From Warburgia ugandensis (lineage: Eukaryota > Streptophyta > Magnoliopsida > Canellales > Canellaceae): 64,000 bases of DNA. A program made the translations under genes and the position numbers. The DNA lies in assembly GCA_035236585.1 (NCBI GenBank), contig CP141139.1, forward strand, positions 52,769,217 to 52,833,216. The letters run 5' to 3'. Within the stretch, counting starts at the first letter, position 1, and the number at the start of each line of letters is the position of its first letter. The notes under the pieces were generated by a model. It saw nothing but the letters and a program-made list of their open reading frames with translations. It was not told where the DNA came from and searched no databases. Below are positions 11,263 to 23,540 of the stretch, piece by piece.

Positions 11263-11456
11263 ATATGTATTAAGCTTAATACAAAACTAGAGAAATTGTT
11301 GTATTTGAAGTACTTTGGTAGTAAATCCCTTACAAATTTAGGTGGATCCACAAAATGAAGCTATTACTTCTAGGACTTGAAGAGACTATTAAATTTGTTG
11401 CAGGGTCATCAACTATATCACACTTGTTCATGAGAAAAGGTGGTGGCAAATTTCAA
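11263..11456 (-). pseudogene. Heat shock factor DNA-binding domain fragment, class A-like
   Basis: Reading the minus strand through two frameshifts gives the N-terminal two-thirds of a plant HSF DNA-binding domain. In order these are NLPPPFLMNKCDIVDDPAT, then SPRSNSFILW, then DPPKFVRDLLPKYFKYNNFS, and finally a QLNTY-like end. HSFs are nuclear activators that bind heat-shock elements. The piece ends at TAT|GTAAGT (donor at 11257-11262), matching the conserved HSF intron after RQLNTY. One base is missing at the FILW|DPP junction (TGGAT for TGGGAT) and another in the SFV|RQL region. The RDLLPKYFK and NNFSS core points to class A; the subclass is uncertain. No second exon, oligomerisation domain or activation motif was found nearby. 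It is a dead exon-1 fragment, possibly from a gene copy disrupted by transposons. Confidence 0.8.
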
Positions 11457-12110
11457 CTACCACTCTTATGATACAATCATCATAGAAACAAAATTCAAAA
11501 GCGTCACTCCTCAAATTGGAACAAGGTATCATTTCTTTACTCAAAATCTTGAAAAATCAATACTCTCCAAAAATGACCCAATTCACCAACATCTTGGATT
11601 AAAGCTTTAGCTATTAACCTCTTGTTTGCTAAATTCAATTGAACAACCCTTTCCTAAGATGCTATTTTTTTAATTGAAGATAAGATCTCTTTAGTTAAAG
11701 AGACAACCTACCTTCAAAGAGAAGTGAAAGGAACTACAAAAGCTTAATATCTATTAGTTATTTTACATCTTATATGAAACCCACTTGGCATCAAATTTAG
11801 ATACTAGAAAACCCAAATCCTTTGCTACTTGTATATGATTTTCTCCAATTTAAACTAGAAATAGCTCCAATTACATGATTTTGTATCATAAAACAAACTC
11901 AACAACCCTAAGAATCTCTTTGGACATTTGGTTTCATAAATGTAGAAGTCAAGCCTTTTTTACCTAGGTAGTAAAGGTACATCATCTACCTTGCATGGGT
12001 ATGGCTTTGGTATGATAAAATGTCATATGAGTTCACTATATTTAGTTTATAAAGGCTTTTACTTATGAACCTTCTTATTATGTCTGCATTTAGGAAAGAT
12101 GGGGCTATCC
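11457..12110. other. Intergenic, nothing firm recognised
   Basis: AT-rich sequence between the HSF fragment and a gypsy-like gag remnant. The region upstream of the HSF fragment on its own strand shows no in-frame start or conserved leader. No long open frame is present. Confidence 0.4.
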
Positions 12111-12310
12111 CTAGTGGCTGAATTAGAGGGAGCCCATTTATTTGTTCTTAGGCTTTCAATCTCAGCATCTTTCTGTATTATTTATTGCTAGAGTTTGCAA
12201 AGTTGTTCTTCAAGGGTTGTAGTCCAAGTGACCATAACCGCAACTGGGCTACGTGTTAGGGGTGAGAACTCCTCTTCTCTAAGTGCAAAGGATTCTCTTC
12301 TCGGGACAAG
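12111..12310 (-). pseudogene. Gypsy gag remnant (Tat/Retand-like), tentative
   Basis: On the minus strand a stretch reads EEFSPLTRSPVAVM, then TTTLEEQLCKL, and after two stops IIQKDAEIESL. This pattern (a TTxEEQL segment followed by a coiled-coil start) resembles the front of Gag in Tat/Retand-type gypsy elements. The rest of Gag was not convincing farther left. The LTR-like sequence at 14790-16060 in the same orientation would fit as its left-end LTR. Treat the family assignment as a hypothesis. Confidence 0.35.
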
Positions 12311-13094
12311 GTCACAAGATGTACAACCTTGGTTGCAAGAGGAAGAAGCCCTATTTCTTCACTCATGGCTTCTAATTAATGCCTTTTAGTTTAGTATTAT
12401 TCATCTATTTTTTTTAGTGAAGGCCTTTTGTTTAGCCTTGGTGCAAACCTTGAGGCAAGCAATGACCTTCTCCCTTTTCTCATGGGTGGTATAGAGAGCG
12501 TTATTAATAGGTCTCTCGACCAATTTTTGACGTGAGTCCTCAGTTGGGGATTCTACAATTGCTTTCTTTTGTGAGTTAGTTGATTACTCAATAGGTGGAG
12601 TCTTCTTAGCTTGACTTTGTTTTAATTTTCTCATTGCATTGAGGCTAAATTCTATGGCCTTTTCAGTCTTAATCTTAGGTTGCTAAGACAATGTTTATTT
12701 GCCTTCTCAAAGTCTTCAAGCCTAGTTTGTGTAGGGGATTAGACTTAGTTTGATATGTGCTAGTGAAAAACACCTTAGTAGGAGAGTTGGATGATTCCCC
12801 CTTCTCATAGATGGAGAGTTTGTTGGAGAAACAAAATCTAGGCTTGTTTACTTCTGGTTAGGAGAGCCCTTAGCTTTCTTCTTGATAGGGAGTGTCTTGT
12901 TTGAAGTCATCAAGGACTTGTATGCTTCTAGTCTAGCAAATGAAGGTGCCCTTGCTCCTATCTTAGCCCTTGATTCTCTCAAAGGAGGGAGGTGGTTTGC
13001 CATTGGTGCCTTAAGTATGGCACCCCCTTGCATCTAAGAGTAGTGCGCCCTTTGTAGTGGATTTTGGTCTTCTACCATGTGAAGGAGTGTTCAT

Positions 13095-13440
13095 TCTATA
13101 ACTATCATATCTTACAAAACTGTTGAATAGTGCATCCTTACTAGGGGATGACAAGTTATGACCCTAGGGAGGGGAGCTAATGTCATAGGTAGCATGTTTG
13201 TCAACATGATTGAATGGTGCACCCTTATAAGAAGAAGTAAAGCTGTGACTTTAGTGTGGGGAGCTAGTGTCATGGTTCTTAGCACCTTTAAATGGTGCAC
13301 CCTTGTTTGGGAGATGTGGAGCTACTATCATGAAGAGGGGATTTTGACACTGTTGGCATGACTATTAGCACCCTCAGATAGTGCACTCATAATGGGGGAG
13401 GTAGAGCTACTACCACAAAGAGGGGAGCATGGAGCCTTGA
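13095..13440. repeat. Four imperfect tandem repeats of about 78-87 bp
   Basis: A (G/A)A(A/T)(T/G)GTGCA(C/T)CCTT block recurs near 13131, 13218, 13296 and 13382, each followed by a GAGG..GAGCTA(C/A)T(G/A)TCAT-like segment. Spacings are 87, 78 and 86 bp. The minus strand stays open across part of it (13112-13300). It may lie in the leader of the gypsy remnant to its left, but this is inference. Confidence 0.55.
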
Positions 13441-14789
13441 CCTTGGTTGTGACTTACATAATTTCTGTGTTGATCACATCAGTGGAGAGGTTGATGAATG
13501 CATTTCCCACAAGAAGCCACCTACGGTCTAAGTTTAATCTTTGATATCATTGAGTTAATATGTAATGCAAATATAGATAAATGTGATTTTAAGATGAAAG
13601 GAGAGATATTTCTCTTCGGACGTGCTAGCAATTGTGTACAGATAAAAATGCTCATTGCATATAGTTGCAAGTAAGCAAAAGCATAAAGAAGGTAGGATAA
13701 ATTTTCCCCACTAATGGGTTTTTATTAATCATATGAAAGTTAGTATCTATCTCCAAACCTTAAGGTTATTAAATATATGTCAACAATGAAAGACAAAACC
13801 CTTGAAATATCCATCACATTTTTTGTTACATGTCATAACCATGATGCTAGATTGAGCCTTGAAGAAGGCCTTATATGAGCCACGGTGTTAATTACGGATC
13901 ATAGGTAAGGTATGACTAGCCATAGAAGGTCAAAGTGATAGTATGTTACAAAACTCTCAAGATGGCTACGTCATAAGCTTGTATGGTGAAGGTCAACACG
14001 TATCCTAACCATAGAGAACTTAGCATACCATAGTTTATAATTAATAAGGCATAATGGCTTAGTAAAAAACCTAGCTATGTGGACATTTATGTCAACATGA
14101 ATCATGGCCTAGAGTTTGGTCAATGGTCAACCTAGACTTGGGTGGTTTAAGCCCTACTGGTCAATCTCTTAGGTAACAACATCATGATTATGACTAGGGT
14201 TATTTAAGACTCATGATGGTTAACCATAGGCATTACCGTAGTGGACAAGGACTAGAGTGGTCCAAGCTAAGGTCCAAAGAGGCATAGACAATAACAATCA
14301 TAGCTTCGTCCCCCCAAAGACCAAAGTTGTATCCATGTGTCAAACTAGGGACAGAGAAAAAAAGAGAGGTCATAGCTGTAAACCTTGATAGGCAAGACAT
14401 GGCTGAACCTAGACACATATCTCTCTTAAAGACCTCAAAATAGTAAGAATATTGAAAGAGTTTCTCACCTTGTGAATAGGAGAAAAAGATAATTGAACTT
14501 CTTGAGTTCTTATAAATAGTGAGAACCCCTATTTATAGGGCTAGTAACCCAGGTAGTTATTTTGGATAGCCAATGAGCCTTGTAAACAAAAATAGTAACA
14601 ACCATAACCATGGCGCTAGCTAGGAATGCCCTTGTAATTGTTTGGCTCTAGTAGTTATACACAGTGCTATCAAATAGAGGCAAATAGTAAAATCATCCAA
14701 TGCAGTAATGTAACCGTCTCTATGGGCAGGCTAATGGACATTCTTTATTTGTCTAGTTTCATATGAGTTGAAATGAGAGTATCTAGCAC
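13441..14789. other. Unclassified, possible retroelement interior
   Basis: AT-rich sequence with repeated ATGGTCAACC/CATGATGGTTAACC words and no conserved domain. It lies between two features provisionally assigned to one minus-strand gypsy remnant, so it may be that element's leader region. Confidence 0.3.
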
Positions 14790-16060
14790 CATGTTATTTG
14801 GTGTATGTTTTAATTACTCACAAGTGCACGAATCAATTGTAGTAGATGTACACAAGTAAGATCGATCCTAAAAGGAATGTCACATATTTTCAATAGATTG
14901 GAGCTTATTTAAATTATCTAACATAGCCAAAAGAGTTGGATTCTTCTTCTTTTTTACCCTAGTCTAAGAATTTGAATAACAAGAAATTAAAATATGAAAT
15001 TAGAAACCTTCTAATGATAAAAGATCCCAAAACTGAACATGGAAAATTACTAAAATTAACCAAGATGGCAACTAAACTTAGGCAATGATCAATTACTCCT
15101 AACATGAACTAAACAATTCAACTAAAATATGCAATTAAGAACTAAGGAGGGTGCGCATGAACTTAAGTATGAAATGCATGGATTTAACCTAAAATGGAAT
15201 GCATGACTTATCCTAAACTAGTTCATGAAAGTATAAGCAAGGAATGATCATGAACTGAACAAGTTATCTAAGGAAACAACCCTTCATGATGATGTGCATG
15301 ACCCTTAGAGTTGTGTGCATGATTTTGAATGGAATGAATGAGATTCCTAAATGCAAAACTCACTTAATAGGGTGCACATAATCTAAATGAAATGGTGCAT
15401 GGAATTAAGCATGAAGAATTCAATTAAACATGCATGAAAAGTAAGATTTAATTCACCTAAAACATCCATGGAAAGTAGACTTCAAAAATGAACCAACTTT
15501 TAATCTTATCGAATAACAATTAAATAGAAGTGTTGTGTGCATCATCTAAGGGGTGTGTGCACCATTCAATGATCCAAATACATTCAAAGAAAACACTTCT
15601 ATCTTCTTCTATGCAATCCAACTGTCCAAAACTCAAATAGTATGCATGTAATCCAAGAAAGATCTAAGGAAAAAGAGTGGGAAAAGATGAGAAAGAAGGC
15701 AAAAGATAGGCAAGGAACGTAAGGAGATTCAAGAGGCAAAGAACTTGATCCAAGGGCTACAATCTCTTGGCTGTCACTATAAGAGATGTGTAGTCCTTGA
15801 ATACAAGAATCTTCAGACCAAAACTAAAGGCAATTAACAAGAAAACAAACAATCAAATAACAAGGAACGAAGGCAACAAGGAAAAGACTTAAGCGAAGAA
15901 ATAAGAAATGAAAGAACAAGGCAATATCATGGAAATTAATTGCAAACCCCAAAAGAAAGTTTGCTGAACTTGAAAGAGGATTGAACGACTTTGAAGAAGG
16001 CTTGAAGGAGGAACTCATATGTGGAAACCAAGTAAATTCGTTGGAGTAACATGAGACTTG
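14790..16060 (-). mobile_element. Probable gypsy LTR, minus orientation, tentative
   Basis: The left edge reads CACAAGTGCACGAATCAATT...GATCGATCC, which is the reverse complement of the usual 3' end of Athila/Tat LTRs in this window (GGATCGACC...GTGCACTTG). Inward the sequence is AT-rich with many ATGAACT and TGCATGA words. The right boundary near 16060 is a guess. A matching second LTR and a target-site duplication were not found. Confidence 0.4.
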
Positions 16061-16583
16061 TCACTAGAGAAAATGAGTTCACTCACCAAAGAAGAGGGAG
16101 CACTAAGGTCTTTCTTCTCCCTATCCATTTATGCAAAACTCAAGTTTCGTCTAAATTTCACTTTGGCTAGAGAAGGAGCTTTTAAGTTGCATAATCCTTG
16201 CTTTTCTCTTGTTTGTAGTCTCTTTCTTTTCTTTTCGTACTTTATGTTTCCTTTTGTTGTTATTTTTCTCTTGCTATTTCTTTGTTTTCTTATTTCAAAA
16301 AAAAAAAAATGGTTAAGAGAGGTGAAGTTTAATTCAAGTCACTATTTGAAAAAAAAACATTCATGCACTCATCACAAATATGAAAGAATATCAGCACACA
16401 TTACTTTTTAAGATGTGAAAAGCTATTTAAAAGTTCTTGATGAAGCTAAACTTGCTTACCAATGAATGCTATGATACAACTTCCAAAAAGTAGCCTTACA
16501 ATCTAATTTTTACATGATGGCCCCATATTTAATTTATGAATAATCTAAAGTATTTCTCAGTCCAATTTACTATTAGCTGATGC
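16061..16583. other. Intergenic, nothing recognised
   Basis: The 117-codon frame at 16058-16411 (+) is rich in Phe, Leu and Ser and runs through an A13 tract; I see no domain. It reads more like pyrimidine-rich noncoding DNA than a gene. Confidence 0.4.
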
Positions 16584-17066
16584 AAATAGGACTAGGGCTA
16601 CAAATGGGTCGAGTTTAATCAAGTTCCATCAAATCCATACCCAAACCACTCAATCCCAAGGGTTTGTGTTTGGCTCATATTCTACTTCGGATGCTATCCT
16701 TGATATCCAAAATCTACCCATTTGTGCCTTATTCAGGTTCTGATATTTTTTGGATCAAATTAAAAGAAAGAGTTTGGATAAGAGTCCACACTCAAGAGTG
16801 TGGAAGAAGACTATACCACTTTTTTATGGAAGGTTAATCCTTTTTTTAGGTAAAGAAAAAAAGATTTTACCAAAATCTTCTTTTTTTTGAAGTTAATGTG
16901 CCTATTTTATGAATGGTGAAAACTTCAGGTTTGGATTATCTGTATCATCAAATCTTATCCTAATCGAATTAAAATGGGTGTGGAGTGGAATTTGATACTC
17001 ATAAACATATGAATTTGGGTTCGGTTAGATGGGACCTTAGATACTCCAAACCAATTGACAACCATA
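16584..17066. mobile_element. hAT-like MITE candidate
   Basis: The left end TAGGGCTACAAATGGGTCG and the right end (reverse complement TATGGTTGTCAATTGGTTTG) agree at about 10 of 17 positions. Both resemble terminal inverted repeats of plant hAT MITEs (TAGGGxTGxxAA). The interior is AT-rich with a FATGGGT/ATGGG theme and no coding capacity. An 8-bp target duplication was not identified. Confidence 0.3.
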
Positions 17067-17075
17067 GATTGGATG

Positions 17076-17460
17076 TGTAATATCCTTGAAATTTGTGAAT
17101 TATTAATTTCATTTAAATGAGAAATTAAATTCCAATAGATTAAATTTTCACAGAAATCAAATCAAGGGTTGAAACATCAATAATTAGACTGTGCTAAAAT
17201 CAAAGTCTAGATGAAAAATTCATAATCATTTTAATTAAGGTGGTTAAATTAAATTTATGGAAGAATAAATTAGTAATTTCACTATATGGGCCCACTTCAC
17301 ATGACATGTAATCTGGGAGTAGGTAAGCGGCCATAAATGCTATTCAAAAACTTCAAAAAAGTAAATGTAATGATTACCTCATTAAATGTAGATAATCATT
17401 ATGTATCAAAAAAAGAAAAGAAAAGAATTAATTTTAGTTTTAAACGTAGTTTCTCACAGT

Positions 17461-17559
<99 letters not shown>

Positions 17560-20500
17560 CTTGGTCAACGCCAACGTCAACTTCACCAAGCCCAGCGCAG
17601 CATGCAGTATGGGCCCCTCCCTCCTCCCTTCTCCCTTCTCTCCTCCCCTCCTCTCCCTCCATCGTTCCTGCCCAGCAGACGCTACCACTGTAGCTCCGAT
17701 GACTGCTAATTCCATCACAACCACTAGCAATGTCATTTCCCCCCTCCGCTTCCTTTTTTCTCCTTCCTCATCCTCAGCAATCCTCAGAGGCACTTCAAAT
17801 CCCTGCACCGCTCCTTCCCTCTTTGGCTAGCCAGGTAAGCTTTTCTCCTTCTTTTCTTTTCTTGTCCTTCTTCCCCACCTGTCATGATAGGACTAGTTTT
17901 TTCGACTAGCAATCCATCAGTGAATGGATCGGACCAGCCAGGAAAAGACCATCATATAGATGATTTAGATGGAAGATTTGAGTCATCCATTGTGATCATA
18001 GACCCCAAAAACTTAAGAAACCATAAAAATAGATAAGATCGAATGATCCCAGCTATAGATTTGAACGGAACAAGAATGGACGATCGTGACTGCGATGTCC
18101 CAGTGACATGTTATTTTTCTGCTCCCAAGACGCACACGATAGACACGTCAGCAGAACGCACTTTTTTAGCACTTCCAAGCAAATGCGAACTCCGCATGCA
18201 ACATTCACAAAATGCATGGGACGCAAGTGCGTCCTTGCGTCCGTGTTGTGCCCAAGTGCATCTCAAACATGCATCATGGACACAATGCATCCTGATGATG
18301 CCGTTTTATTCTATTTTTTATTTAGATTTTTAGCTAGACTGTTGATTTGAACCCAAAACATAAAATCTTAGATTTCGGAGGCTATATAAGCCCAAATCTT
18401 GAATCGAGATATCTATTGGATTCATCTTAATAGTGCAAACCTACTTTTATGATGAAATTTGAGATATGATCCCACCATAATTAGATCAAAATACAAAAAT
18501 CATTGGATGACCTAGATTGGCCTGATCAAGAGGTGATCAAGCCTTAGAAATTGATCAATTAGATGATCTAGTAAGTAAATTGATGGATCTGATAGTTAGA
18601 TCATCTGAGTAAACTAAGGATTATGATCAAAACCATCAAACAAAATATGAACTATAGATCTAACTGATCTGACTATTGAATCAATAGATTAATTATTAAT
18701 ACACCTGTGAATCTTATCAAACACTAAAATTATAAAGGATTGGTACATATGAGATCCAAATTACCTAATTAAGACACCTAAAGAAGTGTTGAGAATGATC
18801 CACGAGATGGATTGTCTCAAAAACCCTAATTAAAGTGAGATTAGAACCCTGGGTGATTAGAGAACATAGGTCAAACTGATTAAGACCATATCAGACCATT
18901 AGATTGATGGAATAATTACGAAGTCGGACAAATGCTAGTTATGAGACATAAATCAATGTGGATAAAGGAAAATTCAAGCAATCTAGATCAATGATCGATG
19001 ATCAACAACTCGTATTTAAGGATCAAACAAGGAATTTTAAAGATCAAAATCATAATCAGTGATGGGTGGACACCAATTTATTTAGATTGAGAATAAATTA
19101 AGTCTTATGATTCAAAAAGGTGACGAGGAGTAGTGAGTGATGATGTTTAGTGTGTGTGACCTGACAAGTACACTAGATTTTATGGATTAGAGAGGTCTCA
19201 CACACCCTAGTAGAATTTTCCTTCATCAAGGTAGGTGACAATATCTAATATTATCATGTTTTCTTTTGAGATCTTGAATGTTCATGATATTGGTTTTATG
19301 TTATACAATGAATGTGAACCATGTTATCATAGCAGCCTGATTTTGTTGAGATTCGTATTTGGCATGTACTCTTTTTATATATACATAATTTTCTAAATTT
19401 ATATGATAATGTGGGCATATGACTTCTGATGGTATGCTTAGGTGATTTAATGATTGATTTTCTTTTATTGATTATGCTATTTGTGGAACTATTTTGGAGA
19501 CTTAATGGCTAATCCTAGAAAGACTGACCTGTGAAAAGGGTAGTAATCTAGGACGGTGAGCCATAAGTGCTCCTGTGTTTTGTGAATTAGGTACTTTCTT
19601 TTATTAGTTAATTATTAAATTTTAAATTATTTCCATGATACTGGGGATTCTAACAGGTGCTTTCACCTAGTGGATGTCATGCTATGAGGGATTCAGGGTC
19701 GGCTAACTACCCTTTGATCTTTTGAGGTGATAGACACTTGCCCCATATAAAGGCAAACATTATAAGGAGTGATATCATGGGTAATCCAAGTTACAATTCC
19801 ACTCCTCATCCATGCAGGATGGATGCCTAGTCTCCCATTCTAGTATCTACTAGGAGCCGTAGTTGGTAGACCCAGGAGTTTGGTTATTGCTGCAGCATGA
19901 CAATCTATGAGGTTGTTCTGTGTTTCTTTGCATTGTGAGCATAACAGTTTTGAAATATCGAATTAAGCCGGTGTGATGACACCTAGTGGATTGGTATGAG
20001 TACTTATGACTGGATATACGAGTGTATGGGACACTTGTGGGACCCACTTGTTTTGGGTGCCCCTCTTGTTGACATACATGTTTACTATAGATATTCATGA
20101 GCTTATATGTTTTATTTCGATGCATCCATGAGATTTGATGCATTGTATCATTGCGTGTCATACTATTTATTTCATGTGTTTCCCTGATTTATCTCACTGG
20201 TACTACTTTTGATACTATGAATCATATTGATACTATTTACTTATGATGTTGATCTTTATACACTCTAAAAATCTTATTGTTCATCTTATTCATCACATGC
20301 AATTATTTGAGTTAATATTTAATGAATATGAACCTTCACAAGCAATAGCTTGCTGAGGCATTGTTGTGTTTGCAATGCCTAAAATATAAAGCAAGACACT
20401 AGAAAAGGCAAACAGGTGGAGGACCAATGAAGGCAATGGTGACCATCAGCTTATCTAGGATTTGACATTTTGATGTACATAACCGACCGGATTTCATTTT

Positions 20501-20887
20501 AGATTTGCAGATGGGCTATATGTATTTAGACTCTATCATTGACACTTGATCCAATGGACATATTATTTCGTATTGGATGTGATATTATGATGGACAAAAC
20601 CTGGGCCATGTTATTTTTGACTTCTTGTCATTATTATTGTTATTTACATTGACGAAGTTTTCTGCTTAATTTCACCTGTCTTGTAATGTTAGTCATTTAA
20701 TATATTTGACTATGTTTTACTCCCATGGGTCATATGGCTCTTGAGGTTTTCAAAGGTGATGCTTTAGCAAAGGATATTTTAGTCGAATAGAAAATAAAAT
20801 TCTTTTGATTTAGGTATCCTAATTATTTTACTATTATTATTACTATATTACATATATAATTGTGTTATTAAGACTCGGGGTGCCATA
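17076..20887 (+). mobile_element. Solo LTR of a Tekay-like gypsy family, 3.8 kb
   Basis: The element begins TGTAATATCC and ends GGGGTGCCATA. The 5-bp sequence GGATG is present directly before it (17071-17075) and directly after it (20888-20892), as expected for LTR integration. Its 19640-20640 part aligns with 31860-32760 in the Tekay-like 3' LTR: GGTGCTTTCAC, GGATGTCATG, ATAGACAC.TGCC, CGTGGGACCCA-like and CTGGGCCA blocks come in the same order. It has no internal domain, so it is probably what remains after LTR-LTR recombination. A long CT tract lies near its start. Open frames inside it are not genes. Confidence 0.75.
17463..17557. repeat. (CT)n microsatellite, about 95 bp
   Basis: A pure CT dinucleotide run inside the solo LTR, about 390 bp from its left end. 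Serine-leucine or arginine-glutamate frames that span it are artefacts of the dinucleotide repeat. Confidence 0.98.
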
Positions 20888-21648
20888 GGATGAGTCTCAA
20901 ACTAAAAAAATGTATAATTACGGTCATAAGGCAAAGTGTGAAAATCAAGTGAAATGTGAATCCTACCATATAAAGGTGATGAGAAAATTAGATGAGTAGG
21001 TGTTAAGTATTCATCTTTGGTCAAAATACCCCTGATTTAGTATTTAATTAAATCATCTAAACCATCAATTTCAAGATTTTACATAAAATATTTTATTTTA
21101 GCTTTAATTGGCCATCCAACTATTGAATTGCAAAATTTAACGGTCAGATGATCATAGGAGCTACTCAGAAGAGTAATGAATGGTTTAGATGATTCTAATT
21201 GGGTCTTATGCATTGTAGATCAATCAACGCAAGCTTGGATGATCCAGATCAAATCAAGGAGATTAGATAAGGATGAGGAAGCTTCTTAGAAAAAGAGCAA
21301 ATTGAAGATAATCAGGACATTAATTGCAAAAATCTGGATAATGGAGAGGAATTGGAGGTGACATCAAACACAAACACTCTTGGAGAATCAAAACAAATTT
21401 ACAAAATTTTGGCAAAGTTAGGCTACTAGTGGACCCCACTCCCTCTTTATCTCTCTTACCTCTCTCTCTCTCTCCTTGTTCACAACACTCTTCCTCTTCA
21501 TACCCCTCTCTTCTTTGTGTCGTCTCTGCCCGGTCCACCAGACAAAGACAAACCAGCACCGGCTTACCCTTCTTCATTGCTAATTTTGCCCATCCTCTGC
21601 TCTCTACAGCAATTCCACCCAACAATATCAGCCTGTACCCCCACTCTC

Positions 21649-21651
<3 letters not shown>

Positions 21652-21698
<47 letters not shown>
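21652..21698. repeat. (CT)n microsatellite in left LTR
   Basis: Pure CT run of 47 bp, about 650 bp into the Athila/Tat-like left LTR. Confidence 0.97.
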
Positions 21699-21700
<2 letters not shown>

Positions 21701-22237
21701 GACCAGACCTGACTTCCCCTTCTCTCTGACTTTCTCCTATTCTTGTTCACTCACCTCCTTCTCCCTTCATCAACCCACCCCCCTCTCTCTCAGTTGCCTC
21801 ATCTGGATTTCTTTCCTCCAATAACACCAACAGGCTTCCACTTTCTCACTATCCCTACTTCACCCTTCACTGTCTTGGATCACCCATCATCTCTGGCCGG
21901 ATCACACTAGTCTCTTCTGCTCCATCATGCCACACCAATTCCCAAGTGGTCGGATCATATCGCACCAATCCTCCAGTGCCGTCATCTCTCTTGCCAGCAC
22001 ACTTGATGCCCTGTTCTCCACTCCAGCTTCGCAAACCCCAGTTCGTTCCTCCTCTATGCCCAATGTTGCCAATTTGCCTCTTCTCTCCACCCTCCTCTCT
22101 CTCCATTCCCTCTTCTCTTCCTCCTCTGGGTTGAAATGTAAGTGGAGGCAGATCCACCATCTCTCTCTCACTACCGCAAGACCTTGGCTCCTTCTCCCTC
22201 TGTTCTCCAGTTCACTGCTCCATCCCAGTCGACCAGT

Positions 22238-22239
<2 letters not shown>

Positions 22240-22312
<73 letters not shown>
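22240..22312. repeat. (CT)n microsatellite in left LTR
   Basis: Pure CT run of about 73 bp in the Athila/Tat-like left LTR; a shorter CT run (33207-33235) lies at the same place in the right LTR. Confidence 0.97.
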
Positions 22313-22315
<3 letters not shown>

Positions 22316-23540
22316 GTCCACTCTCCTTCCGGCAAATTCCCAAACAACCCCAACGCCTCCAACTTCTCCTTTCCACTCTGGTTCTTCCTCCCATTTCCAC
22401 CGTAAGCAATCGTCTGCACTTGCCAGGATCGCCCAGTCGAAAATCTCCATTGCCTCTACTCCACCTGGCCAACCCAACATCCTTGCTCATCGCACCGGAA
22501 CGAGTCCCTCTATTCTCCTCAGCCAGCTGACCACTCCAATAGTGAACACCTGAACCAGTTGTGCCAGATGCCAGCAGCCCCTGCCCAGCTCCCTCTTTCC
22601 TCTGCCACAAGCCTGCCCCAGTTCAGCAAATCCTGCTCTCATCTCCTTCTTTGAGCACCCAGCTCTTACTTCTGTCAGAAATCCCAGAGAGCTTCCACCA
22701 CCGACGAGTCACCAGCTCTCTTGCCCTTCTATCTTGCACCTATCTCTCCTCTGGCCAGTATCCCCTTCACTAATTCTCTCTATGTTATTGTCTCTCTTTT
22801 ACCTCCTCTTTCCACACCGGTAGGCTACCCTCCTGGTTCCTCCTCTCGTCACTCTCTCCCTGTCTCCTTCTCATCACCAATCATCGGCCTGTTTTTCCCT
22901 TTCCTCTTCCTTACCCCATCATCACCGCCAGTGAGTTCTCTCTCACTATCAGATATCTCTGTCTGCCCACCACCTAGCTTCATCGGAGAAAACCCAATTT
23001 AGGTTTTCCCCTGTTCTCCTTCTTTCTCCTCCTCTTCCTCTTCTCTTCTCCCCCTCTTCACTATCTTCCACCTCTGTCGGGCTCTTTCTGGTTTTTGTTT
23101 AAAACTAGAAATCCAAAAGAAATTCCAAAATTACCCTTGGTAAAAATTAAGAATTCCATTTACATCCTATTTTATCCTTTCCCTATTCTGTCTTTTCTTT
23201 ATCCTTGTTTTACTTTATCTAGGTTTTGTTATCCATTTTCCATCTTATTCTGACAGTAATCCAAAGACATTGTTATCCAGGGACAGTGTAATTTAGGAAT
23301 ATTTAATTAGTTTCATTTTATGTTTTCTGGACTTGAAATTTTTGTAAATTGCATCATTTCAATAAAGTTGAATCTTTATTTTACTAGTAGTTTAATTCTA
23401 TTATTTTCATTAATTTTTAGAAAATTAAATTTTATTTAAACTCCTTATTTTTAAAGCGAGTCATTGTGGGATCAACTCGTATTTGCATAGCTATACTACA
23501 ATAGCCTGTGCACTTGTGGTTAAACATATCAACAAGTTTT

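Larger units (their letters stand above)
21001..23534 (+). repeat. Left LTR of the Athila/Tat-like element, 2.5 kb
   Basis: It starts TGTTAAGTATTCATC and ends GTTAAACATATCAACA. It aligns with the right LTR (CTCCTCTGGG, CTTTCCACTCTGGTTCTTCC, CACACCGG.AGGCTACC blocks) and with a third LTR at 54622-56732 (CATCTAA.CCATCAATTTCAA, TAGTGGACCCCAC). The last 150 bp, with ATAGCTATACTACAATAGCC and GTGCACTTG, are shared by all three. Two CT tracts (21652-21698, 22240-22312) lie within it. Pyrimidine-rich stretches give long proline-, serine- and leucine-rich frames that are not genes. Confidence 0.85.

Noticed and set aside
17337..17830. Several overlapping frames of 87-122 codons with Ser-Leu or Arg-Glu runs
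   Set aside because: They are translations of the (CT)n tract in the solo LTR, open on both strands because of the dinucleotide repeat.
21429..23002. Long proline- and serine-rich frames, up to 208 codons, on both strands
   Set aside because: They lie within the pyrimidine-rich Athila/Tat-like LTR, overlap each other on both strands and show no domain.
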